This document shows, one piece after another, positions 7,888 to 16,414 of a stretch of DNA of 64,000 nucleotides. The notes beneath the pieces are model-generated. The model was given only the letters and a program-made list of their open reading frames with translations. It searched no databases and was not told where the DNA came from. The DNA is from Kluyvera sp040932435 (GTDB lineage: Bacteria; Pseudomonadota; Gammaproteobacteria; Enterobacterales; Enterobacteriaceae): assembly GCF_040932435.1 (NCBI RefSeq), contig NZ_JBFQGA010000003.1, positions 1 through 64,000 of the forward strand, given 5' to 3'. Position 1 is the first letter of the stretch, and each line of letters begins with the position of its first letter. The translations under genes were made by a program, and so were the position numbers.

Positions 7888-9105
7888 CTAAGTGCGGGAA
7901 GGAACCGCGCGACGACGTAGGCTAATGCCGGTGTAAACTGCGTTAATTAATACCACCAACGCGGTCACGCAAAACACGGCGCGGAAACCATAGCTTGCCG
8001 AAACAGCAGCGCCGATAAGCGGGCCGGTAACGTTGCCAATATCACGAAAGGATTGGTTGTAGCTGAAAATTCGGCCGGCAATTTGATTACTTGAATTGTA
8101 AACCAACAACGTCTGCACTGCGGGAAGCAGTGCGCCATCGGCAGCGCCAAGCAAGAAGCGCAAAACGCCCAGTTGCCAGGGCGTTTGGACAAATGACATG
8201 GGGATTAGTAACAGTACGGAGACTATAAGCGCCACGATCAGAATTTTTTCCGGGCCGATACGGTCGCCTAGCTTGCCCAAGCGCGGCGCGCACAGTAACG
8301 CGGCAACGCCGGGCACTGAGGCTATCATGCCGCTGATAAAGGCAATATTGCTGATATTCCCCGCAAGATCCCGCACGTACAGCGTTAGGATCGGGGCTAT
8401 CGAACCCGTAGCGACTTGAATGATCAAGGTGGTGACGAACAGGCTCAGCACCAGTTCACGATTTTTGAGGGAACCGAACACTTCTTTCACGTGCAGCATC
8501 TCCTTCTTGGAGACCGGCGTGAACTGTTCGCGGATAAAGAAGAGGGTGAGGATAAAGCAAAGAAACAGCACCGCCGCGGTCATGAAGAAGACCGGTCGCA
8601 GGCCATAATTATCGGCGAGAAAACCCCCAGCAAGCGGGCCTAATAGCGCGCCGCTGACCGCGCCGGTGGATAATGTCCCCAGCGCCCAGCCGCTTTTATG
8701 GCGGGGAATTTGCGTGGCAATTAGGGCATTGGCATTGGGAATAAAACCGCCCAGCAGCCCAAGCAGCGCGCGCAGGACTAAAAACTGCCAAATATTCTGC
8801 GCCAGCCCCATTAACAGCATGACGATCCCCATGCCCAACGCCGAGCGCAGTAGCATGATTTTACGCCCTTTGCGGTCGGCTAGCCCGCCCCACAACGGAG
8901 ACGCTATGGCGGAAAATAAAAAGGTAATGCTGAATACTAGCCCGGACCACATATTGAGTTCGCTATGGCCCGTTACGCCGAGTTGTTCCACATACAGCGG
9001 GAGAAAAGGCATTACGAGGCTGAATGCGGCGCCGGTTAAAAAACAGCCGAACCACACCACGGTGAGATTGCGCTTCCAGTTGATGGGGGCATCTGAGGGT
9101 TGCAT
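7888..9105 (-). CDS. mdtG: MFS multidrug efflux transporter MdtG
   Basis: 405 residues, a 12-helix major facilitator of the DHA1 group. The loop 2-3 signature GGLADRKGRK and the helix-5 run GALLGPLAGG are clear. In E. coli overexpression gives resistance to fosfomycin and deoxycholate, and the gene responds to MarA/SoxS/Rob. The start MQPSDAPINWKRNL aligns with E. coli; eight further codons upstream are not used. It is read in the same direction as lpxL but separated from it by a strong hairpin. Confidence 0.94.
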   Translation of the reverse strand: MQPSDAPINWKRNLTVVWFGCFLTGAAFSLVMPFLPLYVEQLGVTGHSELNMWSGLVFSITFLFSAIASPLWGGLADRKGRKIMLLRSALGMGIVMLLMGLAQNIWQFLVLRALLGLLGGFIPNANALIATQIPRHKSGWALGTLSTGAVSGALLGPLAGGFLADNYGLRPVFFMTAAVLFLCFILTLFFIREQFTPVSKKEMLHVKEVFGSLKNRELVLSLFVTTLIIQVATGSIAPILTLYVRDLAGNISNIAFISGMIASVPGVAALLCAPRLGKLGDRIGPEKILIVALIVSVLLLIPMSFVQTPWQLGVLRFLLGAADGALLPAVQTLLVYNSSNQIAGRIFSYNQSFRDIGNVTGPLIGAAVSASYGFRAVFCVTALVVLINAVYTGISLRRRAVPSRT

Positions 9106-9214
9106 AGGATTCCGCAGGCAAAATGTCACAAAATAAAGTGATTGATATATAAGCCTGCTAATTATGCGCTTGTGTCGCTATCGTCGCAATGTGGGGAGCT
9201 TTTAAAGCTAAAAC

Positions 9215-9248
9215 AATAAACGCGCAACCGGGGCTGCGCGTTTATTGT
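9215..9248 (-). terminator. Hairpin after lpxL
   Basis: A 12-bp perfect stem (AATAAACGCGCA / TGCGCGTTTATT) lies just after the lpxL stop. In the lpxL direction it is followed by TTATTGTTTT, a modest T tract. Confidence 0.7.
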
Positions 9249-9249
9249 G

Positions 9250-10170
9250 TCAGTAGCGAGAGGGAACACCTTCAGGCCGCGTTTTAAAGCGACGGTGCAG
9301 CCACATATACTGCTCGGGTGCCATCATGATGCACTGCTCGATAACCTTGTTCATCCACGTGGCGGTGGTTTCGGCATCATCAAGCGGTGGATGACATTCA
9401 GGGGGCAGGATTATCAGCTCATAGCCTTTACCATCTGGCTTGCGACGCGGCACAAACGGTACGACACAGGCCTTAGACATTTTTGCCAACATCCAAGTTC
9501 CTGAAGTCGTGGCAGCATCTTTCACCGCAAACAAGGGCGCAAATACGCTGGCGCGTGGGCCGTAGTCGTGATCCGGGGCATACCAGATGATTTCGCCATT
9601 TTTCAGCGCTCTAACCATCCCTTTGAGATCTTTACGGTCGATCATGTCTTTATTGGAACGCATGCGTCCCCAGGTTTGTAACAGATCGATGACCGGATTA
9701 TCGTTCGGGCGGTAAACGCCGATACCGGGGTTATGAATGCCGAACATCCGCGCCCCGATTTCGAGGGTCAGGAAGTGAATACCGATGAGTAACACGCCCC
9801 GCCCAGATTCCTGCACTGCGCGAATATGCTCAAGGCCGCTGGCATCCATCCAGCGATTCATCCTCTCGGTTGACCAGAACCAAGCAATGCCGGTTTCAAT
9901 GACACCCATGCCAACCGATTCAAAATTCTTAATTGCCATTTGATGGCGTTCCGCTTCGCTCATCTGCGGGAAACACAGTTCAAGATTACGATAGGCGATT
10001 TTGGCGCGGCGCTTCATGACGCGCATAGCGAAGCGGCCCAACGCATTTCCTAACCGGTAAAGAACCGGATAAGGCAGTTGGACGACTAGCCAGAGCAGGC
10101 CTACGCCCATCCATAGAAGCCAGTAGCGGGGATGCAGCAAAGCGGCGCTGAATTTGGGTAACTGGGTCAT
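9250..10170 (-). CDS. lpxL: Lipid A lauroyltransferase LpxL
   Basis: 306 residues, exactly the E. coli length. It transfers laurate from acyl carrier protein to Kdo2-lipid IVA at the inner membrane, late in lipid A synthesis. One N-terminal membrane anchor (about residues 16-36, WLLWMGVGLLWLVVQ) precedes the acyltransferase domain. The HX4D/E catalytic motif is HFLTLE, preceded by GVLLIGI. YAPDHDYGP and the PEGVPSRY C-terminus are also family features. Divergent from trhO. Confidence 0.96.
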   Translation of the reverse strand: MTQLPKFSAALLHPRYWLLWMGVGLLWLVVQLPYPVLYRLGNALGRFAMRVMKRRAKIAYRNLELCFPQMSEAERHQMAIKNFESVGMGVIETGIAWFWSTERMNRWMDASGLEHIRAVQESGRGVLLIGIHFLTLEIGARMFGIHNPGIGVYRPNDNPVIDLLQTWGRMRSNKDMIDRKDLKGMVRALKNGEIIWYAPDHDYGPRASVFAPLFAVKDAATTSGTWMLAKMSKACVVPFVPRRKPDGKGYELIILPPECHPPLDDAETTATWMNKVIEQCIMMAPEQYMWLHRRFKTRPEGVPSRY

Positions 10171-10402
10171 GTCTTTCCTGTTGTTATAAGCAACGACTTC
10201 TATTGTCGCATTTTTTTTCGGTCATCCAAAACGGCCAGCTCTTAACTGGCGTAAAACTAGACGATCGTGTCGTGAAACATCAACAATGGTGATGAAAATG
10301 TAGCGCAAAATGTGGGGATGTAAATTAGCAGTGATTGCTATATCATGCGGCCGTTTATGAATAAACCTAACCACCCATTCAATTTTGCAGGATAAGAACA
10401 CC

Positions 10403-11464
10403 ATGCCAGTGTTGCACAACCGCATTTCGAATGAGACGCTGAAAGCGCAGATGCTGGCGGAAACTGAGCCACGCACCACCATCTCATTCTATAAGTATTT
10501 CACCATTGTTGACCCAAAAGCAACGCGTGACGCGCTGTACGTCGCGCTGTCGGCGCTGAATGTCTTTGGCCGCGTCTATCTCGCCCGTGAAGGGATTAAT
10601 GCGCAGATAAGCGTCCCGGCAAGCAAGGTTGATGCGTTACGCGAGTGTCTGAATGGCTTCGACCCTGCGCTGAAAAATCTGCGCCTTAACATTGCGCTGG
10701 ACGACGACGGTAAATCATTCTGGGTGCTGCGCATGAAAGTGCGTGAGCGTATCGTTGCCGACGGCATTGTCGATGCCACCTTTGACGCCAGCGACGTGGG
10801 CGATTATCTCAAGGCCGCAGAGGTCAATGCGATGTTGGATGACCCGGATGCGGTATTTATCGACATGCGTAACCACTACGAATATGAAGTGGGCCATTTT
10901 GAACAGGCGCTGGAAATCCCTGCAGATACGTTCCGCGAGCAGTTGCCGAAAGCGGTCGAGATGATGCAGGAGCATAAAGACAAAAAAATTGTGATGTATT
11001 GCACCGGCGGCATTCGCTGCGAAAAAGCCAGCGCTTGGATGAAGCACAACGGCTTTAAGCAGGTCTGGCATATCGAAGGCGGCATTATCGAATATGCGCG
11101 TCGCGCGCGTGAGCAGGGGCTTCCGGTGCGTTTTATCGGCAAGAACTTTGTTTTTGACGAGCGTATGGGCGAACGCATTTCTGACGAAATTATTGCGCAT
11201 TGTCACCAGTGCGGCACCCTATGCGACAGCCACACCAACTGCTTGAATGACGGTTGCCATCTGCTGTTTATCCAATGCCCATCTTGTGCTGAAAAATATG
11301 ATGGTTGCTGCAGCGAAGCCTGTCAGGAAGAGCATAAGTTACCGGAAGAAGAACAACGTTTACGTCGCGCCGGGCGTGAAAATGGCAATAAGATCTTCAA
11401 TAAATCCCGCGGTCGCCTGAATACTCGATTGGGTATTCCAGACCCGGAAAAAACCGATAGCTAA
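10403..11464 (+). CDS. trhO: tRNA uridine hydroxylase TrhO
   Basis: 353 residues. TrhO (YceA) makes 5-hydroxyuridine at tRNA position 34 using oxygen. The N-terminal part (FYKYF ... ARREGIN-like AREGINAQIS) is the UPF0176 fold, the middle is a rhodanese domain with active-site Cys in YCTGGIRCEKA, and the C-terminal part holds many paired cysteines (CHQCG, CPSCAEKYDGCC) likely to bind metal. Start MPVLHNRIS follows AGGATAAG. Its TAA overlaps the reverse-strand yceO stop. Confidence 0.94.
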   Translation: MPVLHNRISNETLKAQMLAETEPRTTISFYKYFTIVDPKATRDALYVALSALNVFGRVYLAREGINAQISVPASKVDALRECLNGFDPALKNLRLNIALDDDGKSFWVLRMKVRERIVADGIVDATFDASDVGDYLKAAEVNAMLDDPDAVFIDMRNHYEYEVGHFEQALEIPADTFREQLPKAVEMMQEHKDKKIVMYCTGGIRCEKASAWMKHNGFKQVWHIEGGIIEYARRAREQGLPVRFIGKNFVFDERMGERISDEIIAHCHQCGTLCDSHTNCLNDGCHLLFIQCPSCAEKYDGCCSEACQEEHKLPEEEQRLRRAGRENGNKIFNKSRGRLNTRLGIPDPEKTDS

Positions 11465-11574
11465 CTGAAATAGAGATAAGCGATGTCAATCGCCGCCAGC
11501 AGTAACCAGAGCATGAGATAAAGCATCAGGTGTTCGCGAATATTGTTGATAAGGTAGTTGAACAGGCGACGCAT
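11461..11574 (-). CDS. yceO: YceO-like small membrane protein
   Basis: 37 codons beginning MRRLFNYLINNIREHLMLYL and ending in a short hydrophobic segment, IAYLYFS. This matches the C-terminal 37 residues of E. coli YceO (RRLLHYLINNIREHLMLYL). Here an in-frame stop lies just upstream, so the longer E. coli N-terminus is missing. One membrane helix is predicted. The gene sits between trhO and solA, as in E. coli. Its stop overlaps the trhO stop by three bases. Function unknown; conservation of the whole reading frame argues that it is real. Confidence 0.75.
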   Translation of the reverse strand: MRRLFNYLINNIREHLMLYLMLWLLLAAIDIAYLYFS

Positions 11575-11588
11575 AGCTTTCTCAATTG

Positions 11589-11621
11589 AACGGCCCCGAT
11601 TAATCGGGGCCGTTTTGTTTT
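11589..11621 (+). terminator. Rho-independent terminator, trhO direction
   Basis: Stem AACGGCCCC / GGGGCCGTT around GATTAATC, followed by TTGTTTT on the + strand. It would stop forward transcription that has crossed yceO; in the solA direction the T tract is poor. Confidence 0.7.
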
Positions 11622-12738
11622 AGTGATTAAAACGGCCTAGCACGAACGGGCTTAGGTCAAATGCCGGCGTCTGCTGTTGGGCAAACTGAGCGGCAATTTC
11701 GCCGAGCACTGTGGCAAACTTGAAGCCGTGACCGCTGAGACCGCCGATAAACAGAACATCCGGTTGGCCGGGCAGGGTGTCGATAATAAAATCTTCGTCG
11801 GGTGAATTATCATAAGTGCAGGCTGCGCCGTGCAAACATCCGCCGATTCCTGGCAGAATTTGTCGCAGGAAACTAAAGGCTTCCGAACCATCGGTAGCGA
11901 CATTGCCAAACGCTTTACGCTCTTCAGGGCTGCTGATCACCTGACCGCCGTTGTGCTTACCGATTTTGAGCTCATTTTCCACTGCTGGGAAGCCGTAGAA
12001 CTGGTCACCGTTGGCAAGCTCGCCGGTAAAGGCGGGGAAATTATTCTTTTTACTGTAGCGACCGTCGGCTTGAAACCAGGCAAACACTTTGCGCACTGGC
12101 TGAATAGGCAGCTCAGGATAAAACTGTTTGACCCAGGTGCCCGCCGTCAGCAGCAGTTTCTTCCCGCGCCAGCTGCCTTCCGATGTTTCAATCGTCACGC
12201 CGTCGGCATCGCTTTGAATAGCGGTGACCGGACAGTTAAACAGCTGCGCGCAGCCAGCATCTTTGGCCATCGCAATCAGCGTTTTGACTGCCAGCTCGCT
12301 TTTGAGCACGCCGGCGTCAGGTTCAAAAATAGCGTGGTAGTCGCTGGGCACGGTGATTTCCGGCCAGCGTTTCATCACCGCCGCGGCATCAAGATGCTCA
12401 ACCGGCAGCGAAAACTGAGCCGCGCTGTGTGCGGCAGTCTTAAGAAACTCAGAATTTGCAGGGCCAAGGTTAACGACGCCGCTGCGTTCAAAGAGCTCTT
12501 CACCGCTGGTAGCGGCAAGTTCGTCCCATAATGCCTGAGCGCGCAGGACCAAAGGCACGTATTTTTCGCCTTCGCCGTAGGCATGGCGCATAAGGCGGGT
12601 ATCGCCGTGATGGCTACCCTGTTGGTGCGGTGGCATATGGGCGTCGGTCATCAGGACGTTGAGTCCCGCTTTTCGGGCGTAATAACCTGCCGCAGCGCCG
12701 ACAGAGCCGCTGCCAATAATAATAAGATCGTATTGCAT
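11620..12738 (-). CDS. solA: N-methyl-L-tryptophan oxidase
   Basis: 372 residues, the E. coli length. A monomeric sarcosine oxidase family flavoprotein that demethylates N-methyl-L-tryptophan and, less well, sarcosine, releasing formaldehyde and hydrogen peroxide. The N-terminal dinucleotide fold shows IIIGSGSVGAAAG. The Cys in ACTYDNSPDEDF is the residue that covalently carries FAD in this family. GGLSGHGFKFATVLGE is the C-terminal FAD-contact motif. The start MQYDLIIIG follows a GGAAAG ribosome site; 26 extra codons upstream run through the promoter region and are rejected. Confidence 0.95.
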   Translation of the reverse strand: MQYDLIIIGSGSVGAAAGYYARKAGLNVLMTDAHMPPHQQGSHHGDTRLMRHAYGEGEKYVPLVLRAQALWDELAATSGEELFERSGVVNLGPANSEFLKTAAHSAAQFSLPVEHLDAAAVMKRWPEITVPSDYHAIFEPDAGVLKSELAVKTLIAMAKDAGCAQLFNCPVTAIQSDADGVTIETSEGSWRGKKLLLTAGTWVKQFYPELPIQPVRKVFAWFQADGRYSKKNNFPAFTGELANGDQFYGFPAVENELKIGKHNGGQVISSPEERKAFGNVATDGSEAFSFLRQILPGIGGCLHGAACTYDNSPDEDFIIDTLPGQPDVLFIGGLSGHGFKFATVLGEIAAQFAQQQTPAFDLSPFVLGRFNH

Positions 12739-12820
12739 AGTCTTTCCTGACACGATGATAAGGCGCGAAACAGTGACCTGTAGAGTAATTAACCCACCGT
12801 GGTTATACAAGGGCACAAAT

Positions 12821-12843
12821 AATTAAGGCACCCGTAGGTGCCT
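12821..12843 (-). terminator. Rho-independent terminator after bssS
   Basis: Stem AGGCACC / GGTGCCT with a 4-base GTAG-type loop. In the bssS direction it runs into TTAATTATTT. Confidence 0.65.
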
Positions 12844-12874
12844 GTTGGCGCTTAATTCGCGGAAAGTATCGGCA

Positions 12875-13129
12875 TCAATGCCTTCGATACTCGTTGACCT
12901 GATAATCACCCGACTCAATTTTGGCGATTCCGGCTTCCAGAATAGATATAAACTGACGTGCGACGTCCGTCGTTAACCATAGCGTCTGGCCAACTTCTGC
13001 TTCTTTATTGCTCGATTCACTGGGGTCTTGGTAGTGCAGGCGCAACATCAGCGCGTCGTAGCTATCTACGGTGCTGATGTCCCATCCAACGAGGGGATGG
13101 GTCTGGATGACTTCATTATTCTTTTCCAT
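12875..13129 (-). CDS. bssS: Biofilm regulator BssS
   Basis: 84 residues, the E. coli length, and near-identical at both ends (MEKNNEVIQTHPLVGWDIST; EAGIAKIESGDY; NEYRRH). A DinI-like fold protein; in E. coli it affects biofilm formation through indole and uptake signals. The middle loop (SESSNKEAE) is variable. I take the second ATG, which matches E. coli and lies behind AAGGGG. The 280-bp region upstream holds palindromes but no gene. Confidence 0.93.
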   Translation of the reverse strand: MEKNNEVIQTHPLVGWDISTVDSYDALMLRLHYQDPSESSNKEAEVGQTLWLTTDVARQFISILEAGIAKIESGDYQVNEYRRH

Positions 13130-13267
13130 CATAACCCCTTATGTACGTGTTAAAAGACAACAACTCTCGAGGTTAATGCAATTTTTTGTGAAGCTTTATC
13201 AGTATACAACAATTCAATAAATACTCGAGAATTGAAATCAAAAGCAACATAAATTCCTGAGCAGATT

Positions 13268-13288
13268 GTTGTTTGCACAATAAACAAC
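13268..13288. repeat. 7-7-7 inverted repeat upstream of bssS
   Basis: Perfect palindrome GTTGTTT-gcacaat-AAACAAC in the AT-rich gap between dinI and bssS. There is no T tract, so it is more like a protein site than a terminator. Two CTCGAG palindromes lie nearby at 13166 and 13224. Confidence 0.6.
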
Positions 13289-13362
13289 CATTGTGATGAT
13301 TATTTTTGCGACTAATCTAAAATATGGGGGTTATGGACGGGGATAACAAGCAGATAAAGATG

Positions 13363-13386
13363 AAAAAAAGCCGGGGCGACCCGGCA
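13363..13386 (-). terminator. Rho-independent terminator after dinI
   Basis: Read on the - strand, GCCGGGTCGCCCCGGC forms a short GC-rich stem followed by seven T. It lies about 25 bases after the dinI stop. Confidence 0.8.
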
Positions 13387-13409
13387 AAAACACAATGTTT
13401 GAACAAGGG

Positions 13410-13655
13410 TTAATCGGTAATAAACCAGTCGTCTGCGCTCTCCCAGGTCTCTTGCAGAATTTCGGTGATGCGCTCTTTATCTTCTTTAATGCCACCGATA
13501 ACGGAAAGGTTGTTGCTCGCGGCGTAGCGCACGCTGACGCTGCCTCCGCTGTCGGGAAATTGGTCGTTGATACGGCGGGAAAGTTCGTCTGCCAGCGCGT
13601 CTAAGGCACCGGCGGGCAGCACGGTGGTTTTTGCAACAGTGACTTCAATACGCAT
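13410..13655 (-). CDS. dinI: DNA damage-inducible protein DinI
   Basis: 81 residues, the usual length. DinI binds RecA filaments, stabilises them and tunes the SOS response, slowing UmuD cleavage. The N-terminal MRIEVTVAKT strand and the acidic C-terminal helix (KEDKERITEILQETWESAD) that mimics DNA are both present. A LexA box lies immediately upstream, as expected for an SOS gene. It stands alone between bssS and pyrC with its own promoter and terminator. Confidence 0.95.
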   Translation of the reverse strand: MRIEVTVAKTTVLPAGALDALADELSRRINDQFPDSGGSVSVRYAASNNLSVIGGIKEDKERITEILQETWESADDWFITD

Positions 13656-13674
13656 AATTGCCCCCTGTGTAATA

Positions 13675-13694
13675 TACTGTATGTTTATACAGTT
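13675..13694 (-). promoter_or_regulatory. LexA (SOS) box of dinI
   Basis: TACTGTATGTTTATACAGTT matches the 20-bp LexA consensus with intact CTGT and ACAG half sites and the usual 8-base AT-rich spacer. It is 20 bases from the dinI start. Confidence 0.92.
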
Positions 13695-13726
13695 ACATTT
13701 GAGTTTTTACAACAGGGGGCGCGATT

Positions 13727-14773
13727 TTATTTTTTAACTGTCCAGCGCAGCGTTTCACCGGCAAGGAACGGCACTAGGGTATCGTCGCTCAGGGCAATGC
13801 TTTCTTCCACGAGGCTGTCTTCGCGTACCAGTTCGACAAAGCCATCGTTAACCGGCAAACCATAGAAGCGCGGGCCGTTTAGCGAGCAGAAGGCTTCCAG
13901 ATGTTCCAGCGCATTCATCTCTTCAAACACCGTTGCGTAGCTACCCAGCGCGGTCGGGGCATTAAAGCACCCAGCGCAACCGCAACTGGCTTCTTTACGG
14001 TGACGGGCATGCGGCGCCGAGTCGGTGCCAAGGAAGGCGCGGGTAAAGCCACTGGCGACCAGTTCACGCAGCGCCTGCTGGTGAACGTTACGCTTGAGGA
14101 TCGGCAGGCAGTACAGATGTGGGCGCACGCCACCGACCAGCATATGGTTGCGGTTAAACATCAGGTGTTGCGGGGTAATGGTGGCAGCGATCAGTTCATT
14201 ACCGTCGCGCACATATTCTGCCGCGTCTTTGGTAGTGATATGCTCGAACACCACTTTCAGGCCCTGTAGGCGCTGGCGCAGCGGCTCCATGACGGTATCA
14301 ATAAAGCGCGCTTCGCGGTCGAAAATATCGATATCCGCGTGGGTGACTTCGCCATGAACCAGCAGCGGCATGCCTAGCTTTTCCATACGCTCAAGCACCG
14401 GCATGATAGCATCGGTGCTGGTGACACCGTGGCTGGAGTTCGTGGTGGCGTTGGCCGGATACAGTTTGGCAGCAGTAAATACGCCTTCGTTGAAGCCGCG
14501 CTCAAGTTCGTTAGGATCTAACGTATCGGTTAAATAACAGGTCATCAGCGGGGTGAAATCATGCCCGGCAGGTACCGCGTCGAGAATACGTTGGCGATAA
14601 GCGATAGCCGCATCCACGGTGGTGATTGGCGGAACCAGATTCGGCATGATAATCGCGCGGCCATACAGTTCGCTGGTGTACGGAACGACGGTTTTCAGCA
14701 TCTCGCCATCGCGAAGATGAATATGCCAGTCGTCTGGGCGGCGAATTTTCACAACTTGAGGTAATGCGGTCAT
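13727..14773 (-). CDS. pyrC: Dihydroorotase
   Basis: 348 residues, the E. coli length. It cyclises carbamoyl-aspartate to dihydroorotate, the third step of pyrimidine synthesis. Zinc ligands are visible in DDWHIHLRD, the carboxylated lysine in AAKLYPAN, and further His in LLVHGEV and FEHITT; the catalytic Asp is in FLGTDSAPH. A PurR-like operator lies upstream. In E. coli the start site of transcription shifts with CTP level and hides the ribosome site in a hairpin; the CCGGAGCCTC leader here could do the same, but I cannot show it. Confidence 0.97.
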   Translation of the reverse strand: MTALPQVVKIRRPDDWHIHLRDGEMLKTVVPYTSELYGRAIIMPNLVPPITTVDAAIAYRQRILDAVPAGHDFTPLMTCYLTDTLDPNELERGFNEGVFTAAKLYPANATTNSSHGVTSTDAIMPVLERMEKLGMPLLVHGEVTHADIDIFDREARFIDTVMEPLRQRLQGLKVVFEHITTKDAAEYVRDGNELIAATITPQHLMFNRNHMLVGGVRPHLYCLPILKRNVHQQALRELVASGFTRAFLGTDSAPHARHRKEASCGCAGCFNAPTALGSYATVFEEMNALEHLEAFCSLNGPRFYGLPVNDGFVELVREDSLVEESIALSDDTLVPFLAGETLRWTVKK

Positions 14774-14826
14774 TTGAGGCTCCGGCTGGTGGAATTGCAG
14801 TCATTTTTGCCGGGCACTAAGGATAA

Positions 14827-14842
14827 GCGTAAACGTTTCCCT
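14827..14842 (-). promoter_or_regulatory. PurR operator candidate of pyrC
   Basis: GCGTAAACGTTTCCCT keeps the AAACGTTT core of the PurR consensus ACGCAAACGTTTGCGT. E. coli pyrC has a PurR site in the same place. Confidence 0.6.
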
Positions 14843-14938
14843 TTGCATCCTTTTCCGCAAAAATTGTTTGCGGCGGTATGGGGAATGGGGAGAGGTTGCC
14901 CGGCGAGCGTCGCGCCACCGGGCAATCGGCAGGATGAA

Positions 14939-15499
14939 TCAGTTAGTGAACGGAATAATAATTTCGCCCGGCTTCACTTCAATCCCTTTAGCGTACTTTT
15001 TGGCCAGCGCTTCGCCCTGGCTGGCATCTTCCTTCAGCACATAGGCGGGTTGTTTATTGAAGTAGGTGCGCAGCGATTGATTCAGGTAAGGAATGAGCGT
15101 CTGCACCACCGACTGCATTTTTTCCGGGGTGACCTTCGCACTCTGCACTTCCATCTCCTGCAGATAAATTGCGCCCTGTTCCTGGTTGAATACCGGCAGT
15201 GCTTTTAGCGTCAGCACAATGTTGGCTTTCTGGCTGCCAAACAGTGAGTTCAAATCCAGTTTCGCATCGCCGCTGAGCGTGATTTTATTCGGTTCTTCAC
15301 GACCAATGGCGCTGGTCAGGTTGTTGAGGACAATATGTGCGTCGGCGACGCCGGGAAGCCCGATATCTTTGGAGAAATTATTCCGCTTTTGCAGCGCCTG
15401 ATTAATCTCCTGCTCACTTACCGAATACTGCGTAAGCTGATTACAGCCGACAACCAGACCGCTGACGATCAGGGCGGCAATGACAAACAATTTATTCAT
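14939..15499 (-). CDS. yceB: YceB, DUF1439 lipoprotein
   Basis: 186 residues, the E. coli length. The signal MNKLFVIAALIVSGLVVGC ends in a lipobox (VVGC), so Cys is lipidated and the protein is predicted to be anchored facing the periplasm. The mature part belongs to DUF1439, a fold related to lipid-binding SYLF/TULIP-like proteins; function is not established. The start aligns with E. coli and follows GAGGAAC; 16 upstream codons are not supported. In E. coli grxB and mdtH follow; here neither is present. Confidence 0.93.
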   Translation of the reverse strand: MNKLFVIAALIVSGLVVGCNQLTQYSVSEQEINQALQKRNNFSKDIGLPGVADAHIVLNNLTSAIGREEPNKITLSGDAKLDLNSLFGSQKANIVLTLKALPVFNQEQGAIYLQEMEVQSAKVTPEKMQSVVQTLIPYLNQSLRTYFNKQPAYVLKEDASQGEALAKKYAKGIEVKPGEIIIPFTN

Positions 15500-15819
15500 G
15501 GGGTTCCTCAACGAAATACGCGTGTTCATCCTGACTAAGAGCAGCATACGCTGTCAGTGACTTTGTGACAGCGGAAAAGGCTGAAAGTGCGGCAAACAGG
15601 CGAAATCAATCACTACTATTCAACCTGCCGCTTCCCACTGAACCCGATTGCTATCCTACTGAAATCCGCATTTTGCTGGTCTGCCTCACCTTTTGACGTA
15701 TTGCCAGCAAGACCCGTTTTTTATCACAATGCAAAATAATAGATTGTTGTTTTCATTGGCTGCCATCGTGCAGGTATAGTGAAAAGACCAGGGTATACGT
15801 TGGGTACGGGAGTAGTGAG
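15500..15819. other. 320-bp intergenic region, yceB to rimJ
   Basis: No gene or gene remnant of useful length can be seen. E. coli has grxB and mdtH between yceB and rimJ, so this is where they would be. It must hold the divergent promoters of yceB and rimJ; AT-rich segments lie around 15720-15760. Confidence 0.7.
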
Positions 15820-16404
15820 ATGTTTGGCTATCGCAGTAGTGTGCCGAAAGTAAGGTTAACCACCGACCGGTTGGTCGTGCGTCTGGTTCACGACAGGGAC
15901 GCGTGGCGTCTGGCCGATTATTACGCGGAGAATCGGCAGTTTTTGAAACCCTGGGAACCTATCCGTGACGATAGCCACTGCTACCCTTCGGGCTGGCAGG
16001 CGCGGTTGTCGATGATTAATGAATTCCATAAACAGGGAACCGCCTTTTATTTCGCGCTGCTCGATCCCGAAGAGAAAGAGATAATCGGCGTCGCCAATTT
16101 TTCCAACGTGGTGCGCGGCTCATTTCATGCCTGCTATCTTGGCTACTCCATCAGCCAGAAGTGGCAGGGGCAGGGGATGATGTATGAAGCGCTCTCCAGC
16201 GCTATCCGGTATATGCAGCGTACGCAGCATATTCACCGCATTATGGCGAACTACATGCCGCACAATCAGCGCAGCGGTGACCTGCTGGCGAGATTGGGCT
16301 TTGAGAAAGAAGGGTACGCAAAAGAGTATTTGCTGATTGACGGCGAGTGGCGCGACCATGTGCTTACGGCGTTAACCACCCCACAATGGACCGCCGGTCG
16401 ATAA
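15820..16404 (+). CDS. rimJ: Ribosomal protein uS5 alanine N-acetyltransferase
   Basis: 194 residues, the E. coli length. A GNAT-family enzyme that acetylates the N-terminal Ala of ribosomal protein S5 and also assists 30S assembly. The acetyl-CoA binding motif is seen in YSISQKWQGQGMMYEAL; the N-terminal MFGYRSSVPKVRLTTDRLVV and HRIMANYMPHNQRS are typical of RimJ. Followed by yceH after 10 bases with its own AAGGAG, so the two are likely cotranscribed. Confidence 0.96.
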   Translation: MFGYRSSVPKVRLTTDRLVVRLVHDRDAWRLADYYAENRQFLKPWEPIRDDSHCYPSGWQARLSMINEFHKQGTAFYFALLDPEEKEIIGVANFSNVVRGSFHACYLGYSISQKWQGQGMMYEALSSAIRYMQRTQHIHRIMANYMPHNQRSGDLLARLGFEKEGYAKEYLLIDGEWRDHVLTALTTPQWTAGR

Positions 16405-16414
16405 GGAGACAACC

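Noticed and set aside
11830..12531. 233-codon open frame opposite solA
   Set aside because: Antisense shadow of solA; no homology that I recognise and no promoter or ribosome site.
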